A DNA stretch of 64,000 nucleotides from Liolophura sinensis (Eukaryota > Mollusca > Polyplacophora > Chitonida > Chitonidae), in NCBI RefSeq assembly GCF_032854445.1, contig NC_088297.1, forward strand, positions 5,455,991 through 5,519,990, written 5' to 3'. The stretch's first letter is position 1, and every line of letters starts with the position of its first letter. Below the pieces are notes generated by a model, which saw only the letters and a list, made by a program, of their open reading frames with translations, ran no database searches and was not told the origin of the DNA. Shown in pieces: positions 19,008 to 29,944 of the stretch. The position numbers were made by a program, and so were the translations under genes.

Positions 19008-21928
19008 CTATCTGGCACTGGTCCTTGTTCTTTTCAGATCTATCAGACTTTGTTCTAAACATTTCTGAGCTGGCTCAAAGTCCGGTTGTAGTTTCAGCGC
19101 TTCTGTTAAGTCTTCCACAGCCTGACTAAAACGTCCTGAAATTGAAAGAAAATGATTTCACTAGTTGACAGGGTTGATGCCTTGTAACAGCCCACTTTCA
19201 ACGAGATTTGAATGTTTCAGATGCCAGATAGAAAAGCCTAACCCAGTATTGTGACTCTAGGTAGACTACAACTTGACCTGGAATGTACATTAATGCTGAT
19301 GTGGATCAACCAGCGATCTGTCGTAAAATGTGAAATGGGTGAAACAGAAAACTGCTGGATTTCTTCTTTTCAGCTTCCATGTTTTAACATGGGTGAGGTG
19401 GGAAGACATAAAATCTGGACACCCAGCTCAAAAATGACTGTGCCATCGTAGAAGTGAAATATTCTTCAGTGGGGCACAAAACACCGATCAAAAAAAAGAA
19501 ACCAAGAAGGGCTGTTACACAGGAGTGTTTGTGAACCACAGTCTATCCTACCTCTTTGTTTTACAAGCACAACTATAAAGAAACTGTGATGTATTACAGA
19601 GAGTGAGTGAGTGAAAGAGTATGTGGAATGGACGACAGTCTTACTCTGTCTGTAGTGTGTCACAATCTCACCTAGTCTGTAGTGTATCACAGTCTCACTC
19701 AGTATGTAGTGTATCACAGTCTCACCCAGTCTGTAGTGTATCACAGTCAGTCCTAGTGAGTAGTGTATCACAGTCTCACCCAGTCTGTAGTGTGTCACAG
19801 TCTCATCTAGTCTGTAGTGTATCACAGTCTCACCCAGTCTGTAGTCTATCATAGTATCACGGTCTCATCTAGTCTGTAGTGTATCACAGTCTCACCTAGT
19901 CTGTAGTGTGTAACAGTCTCACCTAGTCTGTAGTGTATCACCGTCTCACCCAGTCTGTAGTGTGTCACAGTCTCATCCAGTCTGTAGTGTATCAGTCTCA
20001 CCCAGTCTGTAGTGTATCACAGTCTCACCCAGTCTGTAGTGTATCACAGTCTCACCTAGTCTGTAATGTATCACAGTCTCACCCAGTCTGTAGTGTATCA
20101 CAGTCTCACCCAGTCTGTATTGTATCACAGTCTCACCTAGTCTGTAGTGTATCACAGTCTCACCTAGTCCGTAGTGTATTAGTCTCGCCCAGTCTGTAGT
20201 GTATCACAGTCTCACCCTGTCTGTAGTGTATCACAGTCTCACCCAGTCTATAGTGTATCACAGTCTCACCCAGTCTGTAGTGTATCACTGTCTCACCCAG
20301 TCTATAGTGTATCACAGTCTCACCCAGTCTGTAGTGAATCATGCCCCTGTTGTGGAAGCTCATGTACATCGTCCTGTCCTGACCCAGACAGCAGGTGTAA
20401 TCCTCCGAAGCTTCGTCAAAATCCACCTGTAAATATTTCAGGTAACCTCGGTTGTTGTATGCTAGGGCCAGAAGTTTAGAGCTGAAACACACATCATAAT
20501 TCAGTACCACTGTAACACAAAAACTTCATTCTAATATGAAACACACAAAAATTATAACAGAAAAACATGCACCAGTAACACATTACAATTAGGCCACAAA
20601 AAACATGCACCAGTAACACGTTATAATTAGGCAGCAAAAACATACACCAGTAACACGTTATAATTAGGCCGCAAAAACATGCACCAGTAACATGTTATAA
20701 TTAGGCCGCAAAAACATGCACCAGTAACATGTTATAATTAGGCCGCAAAAACATGCACCAGTAACATGTTATAATTAGGCCGCAAAAACATGCACCAGTA
20801 ACACGTTATAATTAGGCCCCAAAAACATGCACCAGTAACACGTTATAATTAGGCTGCAACAACATGCACCAGTAACACGTTATAATTAGGCCGCAAAAAC
20901 ATGCACCAGTAACACGTTATAATTAGGCCACAAAAACATGCACCAGTAACACGTTATAATTAGGCCACAAAAACATGCACCAGTAACACGTTATAATTAG
21001 GCCGCAAAAACATGCACCAGTAACACGTTATAATTAGGCCACAAAAACATGCACCAGTAACACATTATAATTAGGCCACAAAAACATGCACCAGTAACAC
21101 GTTATAATTAGGCAGCAGAAACATGCACCAGTAACACATTATAATTAGGCCGCAAAAGCATGCACCAGTAACACGTTATAATTAGGCCACAAAAACATGC
21201 ACCAGTAACACATTATAATTAGGCCGCAAAAACATGCACCAGTAACACGTTATAATTAGGCCACAAAAACATGCACCAGTAACACAATATAATTAAACAT
21301 AATGTTAACGCAATAGATAACAAAAATACATGTACAATATTGAGTAAGACGGAACACATTACATGTACAGAAGTAGGCCCTACGCCTTAAACGAATGTAG
21401 GAGCCGATGATAAATTTTAAAACATAATAACACCTTTTCAGAGGTAATAATTCTATAACTCAAACACATATCTGCAGCACTGGTAGGTTACACAAAACAT
21501 GCACACTGTCAGTGTACATGTTTAAATCATTAATTTGCTTTATTATAAAATTAAGGCCTTAGATGGTTTCTATAATCTGGTCACATTGTACTATGTAAAG
21601 GTCCTTAGCAAAATCCATGACATACCTATACACTGCTAATATAGACTTATAAATAAAAAAGGTCGAAGACCATCGCAGAAATAATAAAAAAATCGACCGA
21701 AAGTCAATTTGAACTTTTGCCTGGTGACGAAATGTATCTCGACTAGAGATTTAACCCAGCACCGACTTACACATTAGTATTGCTTGAATCTTGTGTGACC
21801 GTGTTTTGTAAATACACCTGACATCCGTCAATCACCGAGGTGTAGCACTCTATCGCTTTGACTACTTGTCCTTCGTCCTCGAATCTCTTTGCTTCTGAGA
21901 GCGTTTCCGACAGTTTAGCTTCCTCCAT
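19008..21928 (-). CDS. TTC32: Tetratricopeptide repeat protein 32 (three exons, complete)
   Basis: Exons on the minus strand: 21928-21771 (MEEAKLSETLSEAKRFEDEG start), 20481-20324 and 19135-19008 (stop TAG at 19010-19008). Introns are GT-AG and every junction is in phase, giving 147 residues against 151 in human TTC32. Three TPR units fill the protein: about residues 8-41, 54-88 (LALAYNNRGYLKYLQVDFDE) and 91-125 (FHNRGMIHYRLG, then across the junction RFSQAVEDLTEALKLQPDF). The tail is basic (LKRTRTSAR). TPR proteins are helical scaffolds for protein-protein contacts; the precise role of TTC32 is poorly known. Intron 1 holds a 37-bp minisatellite. Intron 2 begins with a 27-bp minisatellite built from the exon 2 donor region. 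The gene is convergent with SNRNP40, about 2.3 kb from its stop. Confidence 0.92.
19446..19497 (+). mobile_element. SINE family A tail fragment in TTC32 intron 2
   Basis: GAAGTGAAATATTCTTCAGT followed by CAAAACACCGATCAAAAAAA matches the SINE 3' end; nothing upstream survives. Confidence 0.55.
19625..20340 (-). repeat. 27-bp minisatellite copied from the TTC32 exon 2 / intron 2 junction
   Basis: About 26 imperfect copies of a 27-bp unit. On the minus strand the unit reads ATACACTATAGACTGG followed by GTGAGACTGTG. The first (rightmost) unit overlaps the end of exon 2: the exon's last 16 bases, ATTCACTACAGACTGG, are the same motif, and the real donor GTGAGAC follows at 20323. Every well-preserved unit therefore repeats exon end plus 5' splice site. 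In frame it reads IHYRLGETV repeatedly; the frame stays open for six units past the exon and is then broken near 20177-20185 by a small deletion. Confidence 0.95.
20545..21290. repeat. 37-bp minisatellite in TTC32 intron 1
   Basis: About 20 copies of a 37-bp unit containing AAAACATGCACCAGTAACAC then GTTATAATTAGGCCGCA. Copies are highly similar, with C/A and G/A variants at a few fixed positions. Confidence 0.95.
21291..21764. other. Start-proximal part of TTC32 intron 1
   Basis: AT-rich intron sequence between exon 1 and the 37-bp array; nothing else visible. Confidence 0.4.
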
Positions 21929-22039
21929 CGCATCGGAAACGAAAGATTACTGAGTTATCTCCCCTTGGTTGCATCAAAATGTTTTTGCATTGATTTTTCG
22001 GAAAGGATTGATTAGTTTTCGGAAACATTTTAGATACGG

Positions 22040-22170
22040 TTATGTATTTATTTATTTCATTGGTGTTTTAAGCCATACTCAAGAATATTTCACTTATATG
22101 ACTGCGACCAGCATTGTGATGGAAGGCAGTTGCGCAGAAAGGGGTGGAAAACCCACGACCTTCCGCAGAT
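22040..22170 (-). mobile_element. SINE family A (3' part only)
   Basis: Inverted tail and body part: TATTTATTTATTTCATTGGT, CTCAAGAATATTTCACTTAT, ending near CACGACCTTCCGCAGAT. It lies about 110 bases upstream of the TTC32 start codon. Confidence 0.85.
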
Positions 22171-22557
22171 AGCTATAGTCACGGTTCAAAATGGCATTAA
22201 TAAGTTTATGCCTCACGATATTGATGAAGATAATGCGCAGCTATGTTTTTCTTTTCTTTCATCAACGCATTTGGCTTTAATTTACCGAAGTACTAATATG
22301 TCTGTATACTGGACCTGGGGTGACTTAAAGGTGATGAAGGCCTAGAATTTAGATGCAAATACACCTGTCATTTGATCTTACGTATATTCTAACCTTGCAG
22401 TCTGACCTTGTTTAAATTAATACAATATTGTCACATATATCACCCGTGATAAACAGTTTGGGAGGAATGCAGATTTTATACTGCCATAAAGCTGAATACC
22501 TTGACGTGAGATGACAAACATAGCAGAAGAGATACATGTGTAACAGCTTGTACTATA

Positions 22558-23250
22558 CGTGTAGGGGTGGTGGACCTAGGCCCACGTACATGTAGGGATG
22601 GTAGGCCCAGGCCCACGTACATGTAGGGATGGTAGACCTAGGCCCACGTACATGTAGGGATGGTAGGCCCAGGCCCACGTACATGTAGGGATGGTAGGCC
22701 CAGGCCCACGTACATGTAGGGATGGTAGGCCCAGGCCCACGTACATGTAGGGATGGTAGGCCCAGGCCCACGTACATGCACAGGTGGTAGGCCTAGGCCC
22801 ACGTACATATAGGGATGGTGGACCTAGGCCCACGTACATGTAGGGATGGTAGGCCTAGGACCACGTACATGTAGGGATGGTAGGCCCAGGCCCACGTACA
22901 TGTAGGGATGGTAGGCCTAGGCCCGCGTACATGTAGGGGTGGTAGGCCTAGGACCACGTACATGTAGGGATGGTATGCCTAGGGTCACGTACATATATGG
23001 GTTGTAGGCCTAGCCCCACGTACGTGTAGGGGTGGTGAACCTAGGCCCACGTACATGTAGCTCTGGATGGTAGGCCTAAGCCCGCGTAGATGTAGGGGTG
23101 GAAAGCCTAGGTTCACGTACATGTAGGGGTGGTAGGCCAAGGCCCACGTACATATAGGGGTGGTAAGCCTAGGCCCACGTACATATAGGGATGGTAGGCC
23201 TAGGCCCACGTACATATAGGGATGGTAGGCCTAGGCCCACGTACATATAG
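22558..23250. repeat. 31-bp minisatellite with CACGTAC core
   Basis: About 22 copies of a 31-bp unit, CCCACGTACATGTAGGGATG then GTAGGCCTAGG. It is more diverged towards the right end. Open frames across it are a by-product of the repeat. Confidence 0.94.
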
Positions 23251-23407
23251 GCAAAAAGAATTCTTGTAAGTAGATAAAGATACATGTATCTGAGAAAATA
23301 CAGTAGAGAATACGCAATACCTTTTTGCTCACAAATGCCAAACTATGAAAAACTAAGGAACACCCATATAATTTTTTTCATAGATATATCCTATACATGT
23401 GCGTTAC

Positions 23408-23612
23408 CAGGAGCCTCTTCAAATCCAGCTTATATTGGCTTTCTCTCCGGCGTTACGCGCATGGGAGGGTCTGACAGCAACCTGCGGATAGTGATTTTTC
23501 CCCGGGCTGTGCCCTGTTTCCTCCCACCACAATGCTGGCCGCCGCCGCCGTGAAATATTCTTGAGTATGGCGTGTAACACCCATCAAATAAATGAAATAA
23601 ATAATTTAAATT
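23408..23612 (+). mobile_element. SINE family A (5' truncated)
   Basis: Starts near the B-box (CTTCAAATCCAGC), has the CAGCAACCTGCGGATA body, and ends with ATTCTTGAGTATGGCGTGTA and an AAATAAATGAAATAAATAA tail. Confidence 0.88.
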
Positions 23613-23745
23613 TCAAACTTGTGGTTCGTTGATAGTTACCAGCTCGGATACAACTACAGGTATCTCAGTCGCACTTTGATTGCAAATCAACGTGTGGTTG
23701 CATTAAACATAGGTGCTTATATGGATATTTACTACATTTATGCTG

Positions 23746-23997
23746 AGGGGGCTCCGTGACTCAGTCGGTTAGCGCGCTAGCGCAGCGTAATGACCCAGAA
23801 GCCTCTCACCAATGCGATCGCTGTGAGTTCAAGTTCAGCTCATGCTGGCTTCCTCTCCGGCCGTAAGTGGGAAAATCTGCCAGCAACCTGCGGATGGCTC
23901 TGCAGGGTTTCCTCCCACCATAATGCTGGCCGCCGTCGTATAAGTGAAATATTCCTGAGTACGGCGTAAAACACCACTCAAATAAATAAATAAATAC
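23746..23997 (+). mobile_element. tRNA-derived SINE, family A (full length)
   Basis: Head GGGGGCTCCGTGACTCAGTC, TTAGCGCGCTAGCGCAGCGT, B-box GTGAGTTCAAGTTCAGC, short internal deletion near 23905, tail AAATAAATAAATAAAT. One of the best-preserved heads in the window. Confidence 0.93.
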
Positions 23998-24768
23998 ATT
24001 TATGCTGTTCGTGTTGAATGTTCACACGGTAAATATCACATGTTAACAGTGTGAAATGTGACGTGTTTACTGTGCTAAACACCTTTATCGACTTTTTGTA
24101 AACTACCTACTGAACTACTTCTGTTCACTGAAAATATCCTCCACATTACTAAGTAAACATTTCACATGTTTGCTGGAATGAACATGCCTCTTTAGTTACC
24201 AGTTACTATAGTTTTTGAATGAATATACACCAGGTCACGTTTACAAAATGTAGCAGCAATGTGTTTATAAACGAAATACTTATTTTTAATGTGTAGGGGA
24301 CACTTTACGTCATATTGTTTTTTTAATTCGGTGAATTTATGGACACGAAAGATTAAAAGCTAAAGGGAGGACCCAGACGTGCTTTTCGAACAGCTGACTA
24401 CGATTCACAATAAAAAAAACTCTCAGAAAATTGACCCTGTACTGGTTGCACTGAATACACCCTTCACGTTGTATGTATGAACAGTTGCAATCCAAGCCCA
24501 GTTGAGGTGATATTTTCAATTTTTTAGATACAGATATTTACACGCCCAAATCATTCTTTGCGTCTTTTAGGCATCGTTGAAAAATGTTGATTACGTCATT
24601 ACGCCTTTCCGAATCACCATAGGGCACACGCGGTGCGGTATCAAAACCAGCCTTGTAAAGAATTTATATCACCAGCAGAAGTGCTTTTTGGGCCTTAGTG
24701 ACAATAAAAGGTCGGTGAACGTTTGCACAGTGTTACGTTCGTTGAGAACTATTTCTTTTCCACTAATC
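23998..24768. other. Spacer without visible gene
   Basis: AT-rich; no supportable coding or RNA feature. Confidence 0.35.
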
Positions 24769-24901
24769 TGGCCTCAGTTTCACGAAGCTCTCTTAACGTT
24801 ACGAGCTCGTAACCACCACGAAGACGTAATGTCTACAATACTGGCTGCCGTGGTTGTTAAGTGAACGTAACGTTATGAGTGCTTCGTGAAACCGGGCCCA
24901 G
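24769..24901. mobile_element. MITE-like foldback element
   Basis: The left end TCAGTTTCACGAAGCTCTCT with TAACGTTACGAG is complementary, with mismatches, to the right end CGTAACGTTATGAGTGCTTCGTGAAACCGGG. The whole element is about 130 bases with no coding capacity. Confidence 0.65.
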
Positions 24902-25384
24902 GTGTGCATATCTGTGCGTGACATGTGAAGAAGTTCGTCAGTAACTTGCCACAAGTCCGTGGTTTTCCCCCTTGGATTCCGGTTTCCTGTCATTACAAAT
25001 AACTTTTGACACTCTTTGATCTGTACTTCTCGAATCACATAATTTTCATGTTTTCTCAACTTTCACCAGTTTTCAGTTTTGCCAGACAGCCGAATAATTA
25101 GAAAGTTACCAAAGAGTGTAAGTAATTAACAGTTTTCCTATGGCGCCAGAAGTTTACAAACAATTTAGGAGCAGACTTAATTCACGGGGGTCATTAATAC
25201 GAGAATGTCACTTGAGAGTACATGCAATCGACAGTTTTCAATGACACCGGAAAGTTACCGAGCAATAGAGGTAATTAACAGCTTGTGGTGATACCAAAAT
25301 GTTGCCTTACGATGGGGTCAATCATTAGATTATTTCTTCCTTTCCGGGGCTTTCTTGAGTCACTGAGGGTTACTGATTGTTACC

Positions 25385-25754
25385 GGAGGAGTGAGTGAGT
25401 GAGTGAGTACTTGGGGTTTAACGTCGTACTCAACAATTTTTCAGTCATATGGCGACGAAGGAATCATTAGGGTGCATGTACGTATAATGTGCCTCCTTGT
25501 TGCAGGACGGATTTCCACCGCTCTTTTATTTAGTGCTGCTTCACTGAGACGACTTACCGAAGGCAAGTAAGCCGCCCCGCCCGAGCCATTATACTGATAC
25601 GGGTCAACCAGTCGTTGCACTATCCCCTTCATGCTGAACGCCAAGCGAGGAAGTTACAACTTCCTCTTTTAAAGTCTTAGGTGTGACTCGATCAAGGATT
25701 GATCCTGGATCTACCGGTCCCGAAGCGGACGCTCTACCAACTGTGCTATCCGGG
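25385..25754 (-). mobile_element. tRNA-derived SINE, family B (full length)
   Basis: Read on the minus strand, it starts CCGGCCCGGATAGCACAGTT with an A-box (TAGCACAGTTGG) and a B-box-like AGGATCAATCC. The body contains AGCGAGGAAGTTGTAA-type sequence in complement. It ends TTGAGTACGACGTTAAACCC followed by (CACT)n. A second copy lies at 49443-49787. Confidence 0.85.
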
Positions 25755-25951
25755 CCGGTTACCGGAGGAAACCAGACAGAGCCATGGGGAAACCCAACAC
25801 TTCCGCGGGTTGCTGGAAGACCTTCCCTCGTATGGTTGGAGAGGAAACTAGCATGAGCTGGATTAGAGCTCACAGCGACCGCATTGGTGAGAGGCTCCTG
25901 GGTCATTTCACTCCGCTGGCACCCTTTACCACCTTAGCCACAGAGACCCCC
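25755..25951 (-). mobile_element. SINE family A (tail missing), abutting a family B SINE
   Basis: The inverted head and body are preserved (complement of GTGAGAGGCTCCTGGGTCAT), but the 3' tail is replaced by the head of the neighbouring family B element. This suggests one inserted into the other. Confidence 0.85.
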
Positions 25952-26129
25952 TCTAGATCCCTGACAAAGACTAAGTCTTGGTCGATGATATATACTATAG
26001 TCTTGCATACTGCATGTATTCCCATATAATCCAGGACCCTTTTGGTGAACTAAGCATCCCCAAGACCTGCTCCTTTAGCACTGTTTTAATGTCATTTTAC
26101 ATTTTACAGTGACTTCTACTGTATTGCAA

Positions 26130-26390
26130 TTACTAGCACTGCGTAGGTTTGGACTAAATTCTGCGCATTAAGCCGTGGTGCCAGTCGTGGTGGTTAAGGG
26201 GCGGGGGGGGGGGGGGGGAGGGGGCGTGCAATTTGTCACTATTTATACATTTACATGAACGGTACCATCCTGAAATCCTGAGGTAAATTCACAATACGCC
26301 GGATTTCACCGGTTATGTGTGATCATTTGCCAATTATCACAATGCTGTACCTGCTCTGGTTTTGTACTGTAGTGTTTTATTCAAAGAAAA
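26130..26390. repeat. Poly-G tract and dispersed repeat related to 49.9-50.1 kb
   Basis: A G-run at about 26203-26225 is followed by TACATTTACATGAACGGTAC, then CGGATTTCACCGGTTATGTG and CCAATTATCACAATGCTG. This order recurs at 49990-50110 and, in part, at 6340-6430. Confidence 0.5.
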
Positions 26391-26790
26391 CCAGTGGTGA
26401 TAAAATGAAGCATAGGTGGCCAAAATGAGAAGTTGATCGGTGATAAAAAAAAAAGTTCTAATTTTTGGCAATAAAGAAAAACTAGATCGGTGATAAAAAT
26501 ATAAGCATGGGTGGTAATAAAAATAAAGGTTTATCTGCGATTAAAAGAAAATTGGATCGTCTTTACAAAGAAACCTTAAAGGTTGTTAAACCGGAAATTG
26601 AATCCGTGATAAAAACAATAACCTTGATCGGCGACAAAAATAAAATTAATCCTCCATGAAAAGTAAATTTGATCAGTGACAACAAAAATCGGACCGATAG
26701 TGATAAAAAAAATTAACGGGTGATAAAATTATAAAGTTGACCGGTGAAGAAACATGAGCTTGATGTGCGTTAATAAGAAAATTCGATTGC
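26390..26790. repeat. Degenerate tandem repeat rich in GATCGGTGATAAAAA
   Basis: Many diverged copies of a roughly 25-35 base unit around TTGATCGGTGATAAAAATAA. Spacing is irregular, so this is an old, decaying array. Confidence 0.65.
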
Positions 26791-27228
26791 TAACTGACAT
26801 TGATCCATAAAAAAGAAAAAGAAAAAGTTCCGTGCCGCAGAATATGATAACAAAGATCTTTTAAGTAAAGTTTACTTTTAAAAAAATGATTGCATATGAG
26901 GCTCCACACGGTGCGCGTTTTACCTGTTAAACGGTGAGACTGAACGTAATACTACAGGTATTCCAAAAAAACAATTTATGACTTCTATTATACGAAATGG
27001 AATATGTGAAGACCAGTATTGTACCATTAAACCGTGTTATTCAGATGTTTTATCATCAGGCCACTGCAGCTCTGACAAAAGACAATTCACGAGTTTTTCA
27101 TGACTTTCTCTAGAAGGTTCAGTATTCATTACCTTTTCATTACAATTCGTGATTGCGATATTTATTCATGAGTATTCAGTCTTTCATCAATATGGCGATC
27201 CTGTAGGCGGAGGGGGGGGGGGAATTTT

Positions 27229-27418
27229 AAAAAAAAATCTGTTAAATTTAACAGAAAGTTTGTTGCACACATATTCCATTAATTCAACACACAGATTCTT
27301 TTAGCCTTACAGGGTATTGAGTTAAATGTGACAGAATACTGTATTATAATAACAGAATGCATTCTAGCATTACCTGGGACAACAGACTTTCTGTTAAAAT
27401 TACCCGATTATTTGTTTC
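27229..27418. mobile_element. MITE family T (AATCTGTTAA-type termini), copy 1
   Basis: The left end AAAAATCTGTTAAATTTAAC plus AGAAAG is complementary to the right end CTTTCTGTTAAAATTACCCG with decay. The interior shares ACAGAATGCATTCTAGCAT with the other copies. Confidence 0.65.
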
Positions 27419-28880
27419 AGGTGTACCGCTTTTCGGCTGAAGCTCCTTTGGGTACACCCTACTTGTCGCATTCCGTCACAGCTTCATTGGATGACGTCTA
27501 CTTCGCCAAATGTCATATCTTACCCACGTGTTGTGTTGTTCTCCGAGCTGTGGAGAGTTTTGTGTGGGATAAAGGTAAACAAACATAGGGAGTAGGGGGA
27601 GGGGGTTAACAGGGCTCCAGGTTGAGGGCAAGCCGAGGAAACAAAAAGCTAGACTAAGCTACTGGTGACAGAGGCCCTGGGGACGGTGATCTTAGCAGGA
27701 ATGGAGCGTGGACCGCACAGAGAGCTAGGGGATCCTGCGTGAAAATAGAGAGATAAAGACCTCGGCTGTTTTGAGGGGGAACACCCCGGTGTTTGTCAAA
27801 CACAGGAGATTTGTTTTAAAAATTTCGACCCTTTCGCTAGCACTGTGCGGATTTTGTCTCCGTGGGGACGGTAACGCTCTCGAATGCCCTTGTCTGCCGG
27901 ATGATGACTGTCAGGAGACACAGTGAGGGGTTAGGGGAGGTGAGATATGATTACAGTTTAACCTGAACCAGTCATACATGTTAGGAGATAGTAGACTTTC
28001 AAACGAAAGAGATCTCCATGTTTAACTGTATTGTTGATTCAAGCGAAAAACTGCATGAAAAATCATTAGATTTCTACCTGGATTTTTGTGAAATTCACCT
28101 GAAAAAAAAGTTCCTCGCAGATCTGTACCTGTATTGTTACCTGCAGCTGAAGTCGAGAATTTTGTGATTTACCAAACTTTAAACTGGTTTGCATACTGGA
28201 ATCACAGACGTGCTAGATTCCAGGGAAACATCTATCCAAAAGTGAACTCAGTAAAGTTTCGCTCCAAGATCCCAAGGCTGGGAAAGCTGCTAACCGTTGG
28301 AGGTTTCGCAAAGTCCAGAGACAATTCAAAGTCCAATGATTGGTGAAGGAGAGGATGTGGTGTGTACACGAGGAACGCTAGGCGAGAAAGTACCCGTGTG
28401 TTTTTAATAACTTCTACTTCTATCCATTGCCACTGATTGCAGAAGGAACACGGATAATGCTGGGTATCAGCCAGTAACGTCAAATGACAACGTCGATGCT
28501 TTAACACGTGGTTCTCCTAAGCCCTCTTCTAAAGCATGAGGTAGTGGCGTAAAAGAGTAATGAATATTCATTCTTAATCATGCTAGGTTACGGACTCTTG
28601 ATTTGACCACTGCAAACTGAACGCCAAGAGTTTGTGGCGAAGCATTTGGACTGAGAAACCTCCGCGATTTTGTAAATGACGGACTTAGAATGATCAGTTG
28701 TTGGTGTTCAAATATGCTGTGGAAATATTTCTACAACAACAGCTGTGCGCTGTAATCACAGATCGACGAGATCAAGAGCATTTTTGAATGACACTCGAAG
28801 TGAACTCAAAAACTCCAAATCTTAAAACCATTCTGAGAACATGAATTGAGTGTTATATAGTTTAAGAAGAAGTGCTTTAC
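27419..28880. other. Spacer; somewhat GC-richer patch at 27600-27930
   Basis: No confident gene. An open stretch ending in a GT at 27574 is not supported by any recognisable protein. The 27600-27930 patch is GC-richer than its surroundings. Confidence 0.3.
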
Positions 28881-28884
28881 ACGA

Positions 28885-29155
28885 CATGTAAGTGTTAACA
28901 CGTGTTGCTTGCGTGTTGCTTGCGTGTTGCTTGTGTGGTGCTGATGTTCCACTGGAGTACACGTGATCCGTGTTAACACGTGTTGCTTGCGTATTGCTTG
29001 TGCGGTGCTGATGTTCCACTGGAGTGCACATGAACCGTGTTAACACGTGTTGCTTGCGTGTTGCTTGTGCGGTGCTGATGTTCCACTGGAGTGCACATGA
29101 ACCGTGTTAACACGTGTTGCTTGCGTGTTGCTTGTGCGGTGCTGATGTTCCACAG
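28885..29155. repeat. 67-bp tandem repeat, about four copies
   Basis: The unit holds CACGTGTTGCTTGCGTGTTG, then CGGTGCTGATGTTCCACTGG. Starts are at 28977, 29044 and 29111, plus a partial left copy. CGTGTTGCTTG sub-repeats occur inside the unit. Confidence 0.92.
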
Positions 29156-29400
29156 GAGTACGCCTGGACCATTTCCTATATGCATAAACCGGAGTCGATA
29201 AAATACCGGAACTGTGTGAAAGCGGATCAGTTATATAAGAAAGTTATTTGTAATTTGTACATACAATGATCGAATATGTATATATAAGATATAGAGTTAC
29301 GAAAAGGTTCGTGATAACCAGATATTTTGGCATTAGCTATCAAGTCAAACATCGGGATATTCAATTTACTTCGATTCCTTCCATAAGGAGCAAAAGATTG

Positions 29401-29920
29401 TACGGATAAGTGTTCAAGACTCACACTGAATATACGGATAAGTGTTCAAAATTCACAGGGAGTATACGGATAAGTGTTCAAGACTCACACAGAATATACG
29501 GATAAGTGTTCAAAATTCACAGAGAGTATACGGATAAGTGTTCAAGACTCACACTGAATATACGGATAAGTGTTCAAAATTCACAGGGAGTATACGGATA
29601 AGTGTTCAAGACTCACATTGAATATACGGATAAGTGTTCAAGATTCACAGGGAGTATACGGATAAGTGTTCAAGACTCACACAGAATATACGGATATTTG
29701 TTCAAAAGAAACAAGGAAAATGCGGATATATATTTTTAGAAGACACATGCACTGAATAAATGCATAAGTGTTCAAGATTCACAGGAAATATACGGATAAG
29801 TGTTCCAGATTCACAGGTAATATACGGATAAGTGTTCCAGATTCACAGGTAATATACGGATAAGTGTTCCAGATTCACAGGTAATATACGGATGTTTGTT
29901 CAAAAGACACAAGAAAATAC
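29401..29920. repeat. 32-bp minisatellite, CGGATAAGTGTTCAAGA type
   Basis: About 15 copies of a 32-bp unit beginning TACGGATAAGTGTTCAAGAC, with alternating subtypes (CACACTGAATA and CACAGGGAGTA). Confidence 0.93.
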
Positions 29921-29944
29921 GCGTATGTATGCTGAAAAGAAATC

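Noticed and set aside
19621-20432. + strand frames with VCSVSQSHP-type repeats
   Set aside because: Opposite-strand shadow of the TTC32 27-bp array.
20560-21290. CRISPR array reading of the regular 37-bp repeats
   Set aside because: Units are directly contiguous with no spacers, inside an intron of a eukaryotic gene.
22553-23215. Minus-strand frames of MYVGLGLPSLHVRGPGPT-type repeats
   Set aside because: By-product of the 31-bp array; period not divisible by three, no gene context.
27328-27588. Possible exon ending at the GT near 27574
   Set aside because: The upstream part is MITE sequence and the peptide is not recognisable; the AG and GT could be chance.
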